Assembly: GCF_000384375.1 (NCBI RefSeq) | Contig: NZ_ARVX01000001.1 | Coordinates: forward strand, 1,860,001 to 1,924,000 | Length of the DNA stretch: 64,000 nt | From: Methylotenera versatilis 79 | GTDB taxonomy: Bacteria; Pseudomonadota; Gammaproteobacteria; Burkholderiales; Methylophilaceae | Reading direction: 5' to 3' | Shown: piece after piece, positions 1 to 9,560 of the stretch | Position numbering within the stretch: the stretch's first letter is position 1 | How the letters are laid out: each line of letters begins with the position of its first letter | Notes under the pieces: model-generated | Databases searched by the model: none | Told to the model about the DNA's origin: nothing | What the model saw: the letters and a program-made list of their open reading frames with translations, nothing else | Translations under genes and position numbers: made by a program

Positions 1-164
1 ACAATAAAATCATTTTTGCGGGCAGTCGTCAAACAGTAGAAGCCAAGCCGCCTTTGGATTTAGTGTTTGGTAATGCCGCCGGCGCGAGTTTAATGGTGAA
101 CGGAAAATCCGTCGATTTGGCGCCGCATACGCGCGTGAATGTTGCGCGACTAAAGTTAGAATAA
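1..164 (+). CDS. rodZ: RodZ-like protein, C-terminal DUF4115 part (partial)
   Basis: An open frame (codons in phase with base 3) runs in from the left edge to a TAA at 162-164 and encodes the last 53 residues of a protein. The tail contains IIFAGSR, a PLDLVFGNAAG segment, VNGKSVDLAPHTR and NVARLKLE, the beta-rich pattern of the C-terminal DUF4115 domain of RodZ, a membrane cytoskeletal protein that anchors MreB and controls rod shape. The position immediately before ispG matches the usual proteobacterial rodZ-ispG-hisS order. The HTH and membrane parts lie outside the window, so the call rests on the C-terminal domain and synteny. Confidence 0.75.
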   Translation, partial: NKIIFAGSRQTVEAKPPLDLVFGNAAGASLMVNGKSVDLAPHTRVNVARLKLE

Positions 165-202
165 CTTAAATTAGAATCATTGGAATTGTAGAGTCGTTAT
201 TC

Positions 203-1483
203 ATGCGTAGAATTACCCGTCAAGTCATGATAGGCAATGTGCCAGTAGGCGGTGGCTTATATGGCACTGTTAATGCTCCTGTCGTGGTGCAAAGTATGAC
301 GAATACAGATACCGCCGATGCGCAAGCCACTATCCAACAAGTGTTTGAGTTGTGGCAAGCGGGTAGTGAAGTCGTACGCATTACCGTTAATTCACCAGAA
401 GCCGCCGCGCAAGTAGGCAATATTCGCGCGGGTTTAGATGCGTTAGGTTGCAATGTTCCTTTGGTCGGCGATTTTCACTATAACGGCCATAAATTACTAG
501 CGGCTTATCCTGATTGTGCAAAAAGTTTGGCTAAATATCGCATTAACCCTGGTAATGTGGGCAAAGGCAGCAAGCGCGATGAGCAATTTGCGGCGATGAT
601 TGAAGCTGCGATTCAATACAAAAAATCAGTGCGCATAGGTGTTAACTGGGGCAGTTTAGACCAAGCAAAAATGGCGCAGATGATGGATGATAATGCGAAG
701 CTTGTAGAGCCATTATCGTCGGATGCCTTGATGCGTGAAGCATTGATACAATCCGCTTTAGAAAGCGCGCAACAAGCGGTTGATATTGGTTTAGACCCTA
801 ATCAAATTATCATTTCTTGCAAAGTTAGCAATGTGCAAGACTTAGTAAAGGTCTATGTGGATTTAGCTAATCGTTGTGATTACCCGTTACATTTAGGCTT
901 AACTGAAGCAGGTATGGGTTCTAAAGGCATTGTTGCTTCTACTGCGGCATTGTCATTACTGTTGCAACAAGGCATTGGCGACACGATTCGCGTGAGCTTA
1001 ACGCCAGAACCAAACGAATCTCGAACAAAAGAAGTAGTTGTTGCGCAAGAGATTTTACAGACAATGGGTATTCGCTCATTCACACCGTTAGTCACGGCTT
1101 GCCCTGGTTGCGGTCGTACCACCTCAACCTATTTTCAAGAGTTGGCCATGCAAATCCAGAGCTATTTGCGCGTACAAATGCCAGTTTGGCGCAGCGCTTA
1201 TCCTGGTGTAGAAGATATGAGCGTGGCTGTGATGGGTTGCGTGGTAAATGGGCCTGGTGAATCTAAATTGGCCAACATCGGCATTAGTTTGCCTGGCACA
1301 GGCGAAACGCCGGTTGCGCCCGTTTTCGTAGATGGTGAAAAAACGGTCACTTTAAAAGGTGATTATATTGCGCAAGAATTTCAGGCGATTGTAGAAGCGT
1401 ATGTACAAAGAAATTATGCCGAAGGCGGTAAATTGCGTGTCGCAGTAGTGCAAAAAACCATTCCAATTCAATCGATTAACTAA
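203..1483 (+). CDS. ispG: (E)-4-hydroxy-3-methylbut-2-enyl-diphosphate synthase (flavodoxin)
   Basis: This enzyme of the non-mevalonate isoprenoid pathway converts MEcPP to HMBPP using a [4Fe-4S] cluster and reducing power from flavodoxin. The 426-aa protein begins [17 protein letters not shown], followed by the [10 protein letters not shown] motif of the TIM-barrel domain. The cluster cysteines are visible in TACPGCGRT (around residue 300) and in [12 protein letters not shown] (around residue 350). Length and both motifs fit bacterial GcpE/IspG. It sits 38 bp after rodZ and 47 bp before hisS, as in many proteobacteria, and is probably part of the same transcription unit. Confidence 0.97.
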   Translation: MRRITRQVMIGNVPVGGGLYGTVNAPVVVQSMTNTDTADAQATIQQVFELWQAGSEVVRITVNSPEAAAQVGNIRAGLDALGCNVPLVGDFHYNGHKLLAAYPDCAKSLAKYRINPGNVGKGSKRDEQFAAMIEAAIQYKKSVRIGVNWGSLDQAKMAQMMDDNAKLVEPLSSDALMREALIQSALESAQQAVDIGLDPNQIIISCKVSNVQDLVKVYVDLANRCDYPLHLGLTEAGMGSKGIVASTAALSLLLQQGIGDTIRVSLTPEPNESRTKEVVVAQEILQTMGIRSFTPLVTACPGCGRTTSTYFQELAMQIQSYLRVQMPVWRSAYPGVEDMSVAVMGCVVNGPGESKLANIGISLPGTGETPVAPVFVDGEKTVTLKGDYIAQEFQAIVEAYVQRNYAEGGKLRVAVVQKTIPIQSIN

Positions 1484-1530
1484 ATAACGGCTGTACCATT
1501 TCTAACATAAATCGTGTTCCAATATAAATC

Positions 1531-2805
1531 GTGTCTAATACCAAATCCAGTAATACAAAATTTCAAAGTATAAAAGGCTTCTACGATATTTTGCCAGAAG
1601 CGACACCGCTATGGTTTAAGCTAGAAGACACAGCAAGGCATATATTGGGTCAATATGGCTACAATAATATTCGCATGCCGCTTGTAGAGCCGACCGATTT
1701 GTTTGTACGCTCGGTGGGTGAACATACCGATATCGTGGAAAAAGAAATGTACGCGTGGGAAGACAAACTGAATGGTGACAAACTCACTTTGCGCCCAGAA
1801 GGCACGGCAGGCTGCGTGCGGGCGGTGGTCGAACATAATTTAACTTACAATGGCCCGCAACGTTTGTGGTATTCAGGGCCCATGTTTAGGCATGAGAATG
1901 TGCAAAAAGGACGCCAGCGCCAGTTTCACCAAGTTGGTGTAGAAGCCTTTGGTTTTGATGGCCCAGATGTGGATGCAGAACAAATCGTCTTGCTGGCGAG
2001 ATTGTGGCGTGAACTGGGTATTACGGATGTTGAATTACAGATCAATAGTATTGGCGATGCAAGTGAGCGTGCGGAATACCGTCAAAACTTAATCCATTAT
2101 TTTGAGCAACATTTGGATTTACTGGATGAAGATGCAAAACGCCGTTTGCATACAAACCCGATGCGTATCTTGGATACAAAAAATCCGCGCATGCAGGAGT
2201 TGTGCGAAGCAGCACCTAAATTGATGGATTGTTTAGGTGAGGCGAGTCGAACCCATTTTGAAAAGCTCTGTCACTTGCTGAATGGATCAGGCATTGCTTT
2301 TGTGATTAATCATCGCCTAGTGCGTGGTTTGGATTATTACAATCGCACCGTGTTCGAATGGGTGACGACAAAGCTTGGTGCGCAAGGAACGATTGCAGGT
2401 GGTGGACGTTATGACGCTTTAGTAGAGCGTTTGGGTGGGAACGCTACGCCTGCCTGCGGTTTTGGTATTGGTTTGGAGCGCGTGTTCTTATTGATGCAAG
2501 AGTATGGTGTGATTGCTACAAATTCACCAGATATTTATTTGGTTAACGTGGGCGATTTAGCTGAAAAACAAGCGTTTATGACAGCAGAAGCCTTACGCAG
2601 TTTTGGTTTAAGTGTCGTATTGCATGCAGGTGGTGGCAGCTTTAAATCACAAATGAAAAAAGCGGATAGAAGCGGCGCGCATTTTGCAGCGATTATCGGT
2701 GATGATGAAGCAGCGGCAAATGAACTATCCATAAAACCCTTATTGCAAGCGGGCGAACAAAAACGTTGTAAACTGAGCGAAGTGGTTAATTTATTGCGTC
2801 GCTAG
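1531..2805 (+). CDS. hisS: Histidyl-tRNA synthetase
   Basis: Class IIa aminoacyl-tRNA synthetase that charges tRNA-His in the cytoplasm. The 424-aa protein shows the usual N-terminal [10 protein letters not shown], motif 2 with [12 protein letters not shown] and [17 protein letters not shown], the histidine A motif [15 protein letters not shown], and motif 3 with GFGIGLERV. The C-terminal ~95 residues form the anticodon-binding domain. The start is a GTG at 1531, about ten codons ahead of the conserved FQSIKGFYD; no ATG lies between, so GTG is the likely start. It follows ispG as expected, but the usual next gene (yfgM) is displaced by three inserted genes. Confidence 0.97.
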   Translation: MSNTKSSNTKFQSIKGFYDILPEATPLWFKLEDTARHILGQYGYNNIRMPLVEPTDLFVRSVGEHTDIVEKEMYAWEDKLNGDKLTLRPEGTAGCVRAVVEHNLTYNGPQRLWYSGPMFRHENVQKGRQRQFHQVGVEAFGFDGPDVDAEQIVLLARLWRELGITDVELQINSIGDASERAEYRQNLIHYFEQHLDLLDEDAKRRLHTNPMRILDTKNPRMQELCEAAPKLMDCLGEASRTHFEKLCHLLNGSGIAFVINHRLVRGLDYYNRTVFEWVTTKLGAQGTIAGGGRYDALVERLGGNATPACGFGIGLERVFLLMQEYGVIATNSPDIYLVNVGDLAEKQAFMTAEALRSFGLSVVLHAGGGSFKSQMKKADRSGAHFAAIIGDDEAAANELSIKPLLQAGEQKRCKLSEVVNLLRR

Positions 2806-2834
2806 TGAATCGCGGCAGCTAATCAGAGGAATAT

Positions 2835-3602
2835 ATGTCCGAGAATAGACAGACAGAGAATAAACAGTTTTCAACTGCCATTATCGTGCTGGGTTTATTA
2901 TTGGCGATTGGCATGGCAAGTGCAGCGTTTATATTGGGCGTACAAGCTAAGCGTGCGGTTGCTGGACAACAATCGATTACCGTAAAAGGTTTGGCCGAAA
3001 AGCCGATTAAGGCAGATAGCGCAGAATGGGCAATCACTATTGGTGTATCACAACTGACGCAAGCAAGCGCATTGGAAAGTTTGGCAAAAGAGCGAAAAGT
3101 AGTCGAAGCGTTTTTGACTAAACAAGGTTTGGGCAATGAAACTTGGTCAGCAGATGTTGAAACGATTGGCCCGCATTATGAAGAGATATTTGTAAAAGAT
3201 ACGCCGCGCCAAGTGCAAAATGGCTTTGATGCTTATCAAAATATCCGTGTCACAAGTCAAGATTTAACTAAAATTACCGCTGCAAATAAAGCATTTTTGC
3301 AATTACGCGCAGAAAATCATCCAGTATCCGCGCAGCCGCCTAATTATCTAGTCGGTAATCTAGAAGCCATCAAAATGTCTTTAATTGCCGATGCCACTAA
3401 AAATGCACGCAGTCGCGCGACAGAATTTGTTAAGCAAGATGGGGTAAAAGTAGGTGTGATGAAATCGGCCAGCCAAGGTGCATTTTATATCTTACCAGTA
3501 GGTGGCGATGCGGGTGATGATAGCTATGGCGGCGTTTACGACAAATCCACCATCAATAAAACTGCGCGCGTTGTGGTGACGATTGTTTACAACATTGAGT
3601 AA
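2835..3602 (+). CDS. SIMPL (DUF541/YggE-like) domain protein
   Basis: The 255-aa protein has one N-terminal membrane segment (about residues 15-36, IIVLGLLLAIGMASAAFILG) followed by a periplasmic domain starting QQSITVKGLAEKPIKADSAEW, typical of SIMPL/DUF541 proteins such as YggE. YggE has been linked to oxidative-stress protection, but the molecular role of the family is poorly defined. A purine-rich AGAGGAA stands about 8 bp ahead of the ATG. The stop lies 3 bp before the next ATG, so it is very likely cotranscribed with the two ABC ATPases downstream. This gene and those ATPases interrupt the common hisS-yfgM order. Confidence 0.85.
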   Translation: MSENRQTENKQFSTAIIVLGLLLAIGMASAAFILGVQAKRAVAGQQSITVKGLAEKPIKADSAEWAITIGVSQLTQASALESLAKERKVVEAFLTKQGLGNETWSADVETIGPHYEEIFVKDTPRQVQNGFDAYQNIRVTSQDLTKITAANKAFLQLRAENHPVSAQPPNYLVGNLEAIKMSLIADATKNARSRATEFVKQDGVKVGVMKSASQGAFYILPVGGDAGDDSYGGVYDKSTINKTARVVVTIVYNIE

Positions 3603-3605
3603 ACC

Positions 3606-4442
3606 ATGAGCGAAATTCTAAACATCAGCCATTTAACCGTCACGCCAAAAAACGAGCCGAATCGATTTTTGGTCAAAGATGCAACGTTAAGTTTATCCGC
3701 TGGCAAAACGACTTGTATCGTCGGTGAATCTGGCAGTGGAAAAAGCTTAACGGCACTCAGCATAATGGGTTTGCTATCTAAACAATTGCAATCAACTGGC
3801 AGCGTCATATTTAAAGGTCAAAATATTGCTCAACTAGATAATAAAGCTTTGCAGAAAATACGCGGCGCTAAAATCGGCATGATTTTTCAAGAACCGATGA
3901 CTTCACTTAACCCTGTTTTAACTGTCGGTTATCAAATTGGTGAATCGCTCACGGCACATCTAGGCTTAAAAGGTTCTGGTTTGAAATTGCGCGTTGAAAG
4001 CTTATTGCAGCAAGTCGGTATCCCAATGGAGCGCGCAAATAGTTATCCAGATGAATTGTCTGGCGGCCAGCGCCAACGCGTGATGATTGCAATGAGTATT
4101 GCCTGCGAACCAGCATTATTAATCGCAGATGAACCAACGACAGCGCTGGATATGACCGTGCAAGCACAAATTTTGCAATTACTAGATGAGCTTAAAACGC
4201 GCATGAACATGGCAATGTTATTTATTACGCACGATTTTGGCGTTGTAACTGATATTGCAGATGATGTGATCGTGATGTTTAGAGGCGAGATTGTTGAAAC
4301 GGGTACAAAAAAACAAGTGCTAGAAAAACCTCAGCATCCTTATACCAAAGCTTTGTTGGCCTGCGTGCCTGATTATGAAGGTAAAAAACAGCTTAAGCCC
4401 ATTGATTACGCTTGGCTAAAAGATAGCAAGGTTGCAGCATGA
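3606..4442 (+). CDS. ABC transporter ATP-binding protein, peptide/nickel (DppD/YejF N-half) type
   Basis: Cytoplasmic nucleotide-binding subunit of the oligopeptide/dipeptide family. Walker A GESGSGKS lies near residue 40, the signature LSGGQRQRVMIA near 150, Walker B LLIADEPTTALD near 170 and the switch His in FITHDFG. The 278-aa protein ends with the C-terminal extension (HPYTKALLACVPDYE) typical of Dpp/Opp ATPases. Its stop overlaps the next start by ATGA (4439-4442), giving translational coupling to the partner ATPase. Together the two resemble the halves of the fused ATPase YejF. No permease or solute-binding gene is adjacent, so the substrate cannot be read from context. Confidence 0.9.
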   Translation: MSEILNISHLTVTPKNEPNRFLVKDATLSLSAGKTTCIVGESGSGKSLTALSIMGLLSKQLQSTGSVIFKGQNIAQLDNKALQKIRGAKIGMIFQEPMTSLNPVLTVGYQIGESLTAHLGLKGSGLKLRVESLLQQVGIPMERANSYPDELSGGQRQRVMIAMSIACEPALLIADEPTTALDMTVQAQILQLLDELKTRMNMAMLFITHDFGVVTDIADDVIVMFRGEIVETGTKKQVLEKPQHPYTKALLACVPDYEGKKQLKPIDYAWLKDSKVAA

Positions 4443-5251
4443 CCAAGATTGATGCCAGCAACATTATTTTGCAGGCCAATCATTTGGTTAAAACCTACTC
4501 CCAAAGCAGTGGGCGTTTTGGTTTTGGGCAAACAAAAATTAAAGCACTAGATGACGTCAGTATTGCGCTTAAAGCGGGCTCTACATTAGCTATAGTCGGT
4601 GAATCTGGTTCTGGTAAATCCACCTTGGCACGTTGTCTGTTACAATTGCAACCTTTGGACAGCGGTGAAGTGCTGTTTCAAGGGAAGAATTTAGCTAAAT
4701 TAGACGCGCAATCGCTTAGAACAGAGCGCAAAAATCTGCAAATGGTATTTCAAGATCCATTTGCCTCGCTTAATCCCCGCATGCGTGTTGGTGAGATTGT
4801 TGGTGAGGGTTTGCTGATTCATGGTTTAGGGAGTGTGGATGCACAAAAAAATAAAGTGTATCAAATGCTCGAACGTGTTGGACTAAAGGCAAATGATGCG
4901 CTTAAATATCCCCATCAGTTCTCTGGTGGCCAACGCCAACGCATCGGAATTGCACGTGCTCTAGTGTTAGAGCCAAAAGTAGTGGTGTGCGATGAGCCGG
5001 TTTCTGCACTTGATGTATCAGTACAGGCGCAGATTTTGTTGTTGTTAAAAGAATTACAGCGCGAGATGAACTTGAGTTATCTGTTCATTAGCCATGATTT
5101 AAGAGTAGTGCGGCATATTGCTGAAGAAATGGTCGTCATGCATAAAGGTAGAATCGTTGAACAAGGCAATGTAGTAGAAATTTACAACGCACCGCAGCAG
5201 CCGTATACACAACAATTATTAAGTGCAATTCCTGGCCGAAAAGCAGCTTAA
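4439..5251 (+). CDS. ABC transporter ATP-binding protein, peptide/nickel (DppF/YejF C-half) type
   Basis: Second 270-aa nucleotide-binding subunit, partner of the preceding ATPase. Walker A GESGSGKSTLAR is near residue 55, the Q-loop MVFQDPFASLNPRM near 105, signature FSGGQRQRIGIARAL near 160 and Walker B VVVCDEPVSALDVSVQAQ. The C-terminal QQPYTQQLLSAIPG is the OppF/DppF-type tail. It starts at an ATG inside the upstream stop overlap. Both ATPases look intact, which argues for two separate subunits, not a frameshifted YejF. Membrane subunits must be encoded elsewhere if this is a working importer. Confidence 0.9.
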   Translation: MTKIDASNIILQANHLVKTYSQSSGRFGFGQTKIKALDDVSIALKAGSTLAIVGESGSGKSTLARCLLQLQPLDSGEVLFQGKNLAKLDAQSLRTERKNLQMVFQDPFASLNPRMRVGEIVGEGLLIHGLGSVDAQKNKVYQMLERVGLKANDALKYPHQFSGGQRQRIGIARALVLEPKVVVCDEPVSALDVSVQAQILLLLKELQREMNLSYLFISHDLRVVRHIAEEMVVMHKGRIVEQGNVVEIYNAPQQPYTQQLLSAIPGRKAA

Positions 5252-5286
5252 GTTTTATATAAATAGTTATTTAGAGAGAAATAGTA

Positions 5287-5913
5287 ATGGCATACGATTT
5301 AGAAGAACAAGAGCAGTTAGATGAGTTTAAAGCTTGGTGGAAAAAGAATGGCAAGATAGTTACCAACTTAATATTGGCTGTGTTAGTAGCCTATGCCGCA
5401 TGGCAAGGTTTTCAATATTTTCAAGGCAAAAAATCGGTTGAAGCCTCTATTTTGTATCAAGCTTTAGTGACAACCGATGTAAGCAAAGTGGCTGATATTC
5501 AAGCGAAAGCAACAAAATTGACTGCAGATTATGCGGGAACACCCTATGCGGGACGTGCAGCGATTTATGCAGCAAAAATCAATATTGATGCCAAAGATGA
5601 TAAAAATGCCAAAATTCATTTAGAGTGGGCAGCTAAAAATGCTAAAGAAAGTACGACTAAAGCAATCGCCAGCCTGCAGTTGGCAGGTATTCTGTTTGAA
5701 GAGAAAAGCTACGATGCCGCGCTAAAATTGTTATCAAGTGATGATGACAAAGGCTTTACAGGTTTGAAAGAAGATTTAAAAGGCGACATCTATATGGCGC
5801 AAGGTAAAAAAGCAGAGGCAAAAAAAGCGTATCAAACAGCCTTAACTGAGCTAGATTCGTTAGGAAAATTTCAGCAATACACACGTCAAAAACTTGAATC
5901 ACTTGGCGTTTAG
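5287..5913 (+). CDS. yfgM: YfgM-like tetratricopeptide membrane protein (BamB operon)
   Basis: The 208-aa protein has a short cytoplasmic N-terminus (AYDLEEQEQLDEFKAWWKKNGK), one membrane segment (around 25-45, LILAVLVAYAAWQGF) and a periplasmic TPR_21-like domain. In E. coli YfgM binds the SecYEG-PpiD translocon complex and periplasmic chaperones. The start MAYDLEEQEQL follows an AGAGAGAAATAG leader. bamB begins a few bases after its stop, and der follows, the conserved gene order for this family. Confidence 0.93.
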   Translation: MAYDLEEQEQLDEFKAWWKKNGKIVTNLILAVLVAYAAWQGFQYFQGKKSVEASILYQALVTTDVSKVADIQAKATKLTADYAGTPYAGRAAIYAAKINIDAKDDKNAKIHLEWAAKNAKESTTKAIASLQLAGILFEEKSYDAALKLLSSDDDKGFTGLKEDLKGDIYMAQGKKAEAKKAYQTALTELDSLGKFQQYTRQKLESLGV

Positions 5914-5928
5914 TGGTTGACTGACACA

Positions 5929-7104
5929 ATGCGTAAACCAATTATTCAATATTCCTTGATTGCATGCTTAGCGTTATTGAGCGCTTGCAGTGTGTTAACT
6001 GAGTTTCGTTCTGATCTTGCTGACAAATTGTTTGGCCGTGAACCGCCTAATCCACCTGCTCAATTGGAGGAATTTAAAGCTACTTATGTGGCGAAAATTG
6101 ACTGGTCGGCTAATGCGGGAAAAACCGATAAATATGACTACACGCCAGCAAAAGATTCAGATGCAGTTTATGTCGCCAATACAAAAGGTGAGTTAACCAA
6201 GCTAGATGCTGTTAACGGGCGTGAAGTGTGGCGCATTAATATTGGCGAGCCTATTAGTGGCGGTGTTGGTATTGGCGGCGGTATTGTGATGGTCGGCAGT
6301 AACAAGGGCTATGTACACGCGGTGGATACTGCCGGCAAGTTTTTATGGAAATCCAAGATTTCTAGCGAAATTTTGAGTGTGCCACGTTATTTCGATGGCA
6401 TGGTCATTGTGCGATCTGGTGATAATCATATCTACGGCCTAGATGCTACGGATGGTAGCCGCAAATGGGTTTATGAGCGCATTACGCCAGCATTGTCATT
6501 ACGTAGCAGTGTAGGTTTTGTTGTGGATGCTGGCGCGGTGTATGCAGGTTTTGCGGGTGGTAAATTAGTGGCTATACGCGCAGATACTGGCAAAATTATA
6601 TGGGAAGCGACTATTGCTCAGCCCAAAGGCGTAACAGAGATTGAGCGTATTGCTGACATAACCAGTTTACCTTTTATTGATGGCAATATGGTTTACGCAG
6701 TCGCTTATCAAGGCAAAATTGCAGCAGTTGACCGCGCAACTGGCAAAGTGCTATGGAATCGTGATATTTCTAGTTACACGGGCTTAAGTGCGGAAGATGC
6801 AAAAATATTCGTTTCACATACCTTAGGCTCAGTTTATTCGCTCGATTACACCAATGGAAAGACTTTTTGGCGGCAAGGCGCATTATCTAATCGTCGTCTG
6901 ACAGCACCGTTGCCGATGGGTAACTTAATTGCCGTTGGTGATTTAGAAGGCTATATCCATTTCTTAAGCCGCGATGACGGTAACTTTTCTGCACGCATCA
7001 AAGTAGATGGTAATGCTGTTATGTCGCTTATCCCCGGTTCCAACTCTTCGCAATTAATTGCAGAAACACGCGACGGTGGCGTTTACGCCATCAGTGTAAA
7101 ATAG
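5929..7104 (+). CDS. bamB: Outer membrane assembly lipoprotein BamB
   Basis: PQQ-like eight-bladed beta-propeller lipoprotein of the BAM complex, which assembles beta-barrel proteins in the outer membrane. The N-terminus MRKPIIQYSLIACLALLSAC carries a signal peptide and lipobox LSAC, placing the mature protein on the periplasmic face of the outer membrane. Blade repeats of the form A.G..LW are spread through the chain (GREVWRINIG, AGKFLWKSKI, TGKIIWEATI, TGKVLWNRDI, NGKTFWRQG). I chose the ATG at 5929; a TTG at 5917 would add four residues. The gene lies between yfgM and der, its standard place. Confidence 0.95.
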   Translation: MRKPIIQYSLIACLALLSACSVLTEFRSDLADKLFGREPPNPPAQLEEFKATYVAKIDWSANAGKTDKYDYTPAKDSDAVYVANTKGELTKLDAVNGREVWRINIGEPISGGVGIGGGIVMVGSNKGYVHAVDTAGKFLWKSKISSEILSVPRYFDGMVIVRSGDNHIYGLDATDGSRKWVYERITPALSLRSSVGFVVDAGAVYAGFAGGKLVAIRADTGKIIWEATIAQPKGVTEIERIADITSLPFIDGNMVYAVAYQGKIAAVDRATGKVLWNRDISSYTGLSAEDAKIFVSHTLGSVYSLDYTNGKTFWRQGALSNRRLTAPLPMGNLIAVGDLEGYIHFLSRDDGNFSARIKVDGNAVMSLIPGSNSSQLIAETRDGGVYAISVK

Positions 7105-7116
7105 TCGCTCTAACCT

Positions 7117-8547
7117 ATGTTACCTACCATTGTATTAGTCGGCCGACCTAACGTCGGCAAATCTACCCTTTTTAATCGCATGACGAAAAGTCGTGACGCG
7201 TTGGTGGCGGATTTGCCAGGCCTAACGCGTGATAGGCATTATGGCCGCGGCATTGGCGCGAGTAAGCCTTATTTGGTGATTGATACGGGCGGTTTTGAAC
7301 CAACTGCTGAGAGTGGTATTTTAAAAGAAATGGCGCGCCAAACTTTGTTGGCGATTGATGAAGCCGATGTCGTCATTTTCTTGGTAGATGGTCGCGCTGG
7401 CATGACGCCGCAAGAGTTTATTATTGCCGATAAATTACGTAAATCACAACGTCCAGTATTGCTAGCAGTGAATAAAACCGAAGGCATGAATAAAGCCGTG
7501 GTTTCGGCTGATTTTCATGAATTAGGTTTAGGTGAGCCTTTGTCAATCTCTTCTGCGCATGGCGAGGGCGTTAAAGATTTAGTAGAGTTGGCTTTAGAAA
7601 ATTTTCCAGAACATGATTTTGATGAAGTAAGAACCAATCTTAAAAAGCCTAAAATCGCGATTGTTGGCCGTCCAAATGTAGGAAAATCAACATTGGTTAA
7701 TGCATTGCTAGGTGAAGAACGCGTCATTGCATTTGATGAGCCAGGTACGACGCGTGATTCAATTGAAATCGACCTAGAAAAAAATGGTAAAACTTATACC
7801 ATTATTGACACAGCAGGCGTTCGTAAGCGCGGGCGCGTATTTGAAGCAGTTGAGAAATTCTCCGTTGTTAAAACCATGCAAGCGATTGAAGACGCTAATG
7901 TGGCGATTTTAGTCGTAGATGCGCAAGAAGGCATTACTGAACAAGATGCTCACGTAGCCGCTTATATATTAGATGCTGGTCGCGCATTAGTGGTTGCAGT
8001 GAATAAATGGGACGGTTTGCCAGAAGATGAGCGCGAGTTCATCAAAAAAGAAATTGATCGAAAATTGGTGTTTTTAGATTTTGCTAAATTCCACTACATT
8101 TCGGCGCTGCGCAAAAAGGGCTTACCAGAATTATTTGTATCCGTGGATGGCGCGTTCAAAGCGGCAATGGCTAAATTAGCCACACCACAGCTGACAAGGG
8201 TTTTGATTGACGCCATCGCGCAACACCAGCCACCTATTAGCCGTGGAACCAGACCAAAATTGAAATACGCCCACCAAGGCGGTATGAACCCACCGATTGT
8301 CGTGGTGCATGGTAGTCATGTAGATGATATTAAAGACAGCTATAAGCGCTATTTAGAAGGTGTTTATCGTAAAACTTTTCAGTTAACCGGCACGCCATTA
8401 CGCGTACAGTTTAAACAAGGTGATAACCCATTTGCCGAGCCTGAGAAACGTAAAGCTGGTGAAGGTATTGTGAGCATGCGTCGCCGTAAAACGGCGCAAC
8501 GTGCTGAATTAAAAGCGAAAAAAGACGAAGAAGATAAAAAACGTTAA
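7117..8547 (+). CDS. der: Ribosome biogenesis GTPase Der (EngA)
   Basis: Tandem-GTPase needed for 50S subunit maturation. Both G1 loops read GRPNVGKST (near residues 9 and 184). The first G domain has DTGGF and NKTEG; the second has [10 protein letters not shown] and NKWDG. A C-terminal KH-like domain follows ([20 protein letters not shown]), then a lysine-rich tail ending in KDEEDKKR. The length of 476 aa is normal. It ends the bamB transcription unit and is followed by a large palindrome that separates it from the convergent bamD. Confidence 0.97.
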   Translation: MLPTIVLVGRPNVGKSTLFNRMTKSRDALVADLPGLTRDRHYGRGIGASKPYLVIDTGGFEPTAESGILKEMARQTLLAIDEADVVIFLVDGRAGMTPQEFIIADKLRKSQRPVLLAVNKTEGMNKAVVSADFHELGLGEPLSISSAHGEGVKDLVELALENFPEHDFDEVRTNLKKPKIAIVGRPNVGKSTLVNALLGEERVIAFDEPGTTRDSIEIDLEKNGKTYTIIDTAGVRKRGRVFEAVEKFSVVKTMQAIEDANVAILVVDAQEGITEQDAHVAAYILDAGRALVVAVNKWDGLPEDEREFIKKEIDRKLVFLDFAKFHYISALRKKGLPELFVSVDGAFKAAMAKLATPQLTRVLIDAIAQHQPPISRGTRPKLKYAHQGGMNPPIVVVHGSHVDDIKDSYKRYLEGVYRKTFQLTGTPLRVQFKQGDNPFAEPEKRKAGEGIVSMRRRKTAQRAELKAKKDEEDKKR

Positions 8548-8570
8548 GACATTAATCTAATGTAATTTAT

Positions 8571-8606
8571 TAAGCGCATTTGATCAACATTGATCAAATG
8601 CGCTTA
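8571..8606. terminator. Perfect 17-bp inverted repeat between convergent der and bamD
   Basis: Bases 8571-8587 (TAAGCGCATTTGATCAA) are followed after only two bases (CA) by their exact reverse complement at 8590-8606. The hairpin lies between the 3' ends of two convergent genes, so a bidirectional transcription stop is the simplest role, although the flanking T-runs are short. Confidence 0.6.
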
Positions 8607-8664
8607 TAACAAATTAACCAGTTAATTAAATTAGTTTTCGTCACTATTCTTAAGGTTAACTGTC

Positions 8665-9492
8665 TTAGTAAAGACTTTCCCAAAACTTCCACCAAACGCG
8701 TTCATCGTTACTGACTTTGCCTAATACCATTGGGTTTTGAGGATAGTTGGTTTGCAATATACGTAAGGTATCCGCTTTTAAGTCATTCAAATCCATGTAG
8801 TCGTAAGCGCTAATACTGATGACTAATGCTTCTTCAACCGAGCTAGAGTTTGGGTAGTATTCCAGTACATATTTAGCGCGATTTAATGCTGCTAGGTAAG
8901 CCGTGCGCTTCATGTAATAGCGCGCTACGTGCAATTCATGTTGCGCCAATGTGTTAACTAAATAAATCATCCGTTGCGTTGCATCATTGTAATAACGGCT
9001 TTTTGGATAGCGATCGACTAATTCTTTTAATGCAGCAAAAGACACTTTAAGCGTTTTTGGATCGCGATCACTAATTTCTTGCGCGGTATATTTCTCTAGT
9101 ACCCCGCGCTCATTAAAACTGGCTAGGCCTTTAATGTAATACGCATAATCAATATTTGGATGATTCGGATGCAGTTTAATAAAGCGATCTGCCGCCGCTA
9201 CAGTAGAAACGGGATCTTGCTTTTTATAATAAGCGTAAGCAATTTCTAATTGCGCTTGTGTCGCATATTTTCCATTTGGAAATCTAGAGTCTAAAATCTG
9301 GAAATACTTTAAGGCCGCATCATAATCTTTATCGATCATTTTTTGTTCGCCTTCCGCATAGATGCGGTCGGCTTGCCAACCTTTTGTTTCATCTAATTCG
9401 GTTGGGTCACCAAAAATGGCGCAACTGGTTAGTATTAAAGGCAGCAATAAAGCCGCAATGGTTTTGCATAAAAGCGGTAAAATACGATTCAC
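8665..9492 (-). CDS. bamD: Outer membrane assembly lipoprotein BamD
   Basis: Essential TPR lipoprotein of the BAM complex that contacts BamA and recruits barrel substrates. The 275-aa protein begins MNRILPLLCKTIAALLLPLILTS with lipobox LTSC (mature Cys near residue 24), then five TPR-like units starting ADRIYAEGEQKMIDKDYDAALKYFQ, with FPNGKYATQAQLEIAYAYYK and YPKSRYYNDATQRMIYL typical of YfiO/ComL. It is transcribed leftward and divergently from rluD, the common bamD/rluD head-to-head arrangement. The intergenic region holds AACTTAAG repeats and a minus-strand TATAAT near 9522-9527. Confidence 0.95.
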   Translation of the reverse strand: MNRILPLLCKTIAALLLPLILTSCAIFGDPTELDETKGWQADRIYAEGEQKMIDKDYDAALKYFQILDSRFPNGKYATQAQLEIAYAYYKKQDPVSTVAAADRFIKLHPNHPNIDYAYYIKGLASFNERGVLEKYTAQEISDRDPKTLKVSFAALKELVDRYPKSRYYNDATQRMIYLVNTLAQHELHVARYYMKRTAYLAALNRAKYVLEYYPNSSSVEEALVISISAYDYMDLNDLKADTLRILQTNYPQNPMVLGKVSNDERVWWKFWESLY

Positions 9493-9560
9493 AATTTAAA
9501 ACCTACAATAAACTTAAGTTGATTATAACTTAAGCCATTAATAAACTGATGTAAAAACTG

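Noticed and set aside
3606-5251. The two ABC ATPases as a single frameshifted yejF gene
   Set aside because: Both halves have complete Walker A, signature and Walker B motifs, the second has its own ATG in an ATGA overlap, and each carries a full Dpp-type C-terminal tail. Separate subunits explain this better than a frameshift.
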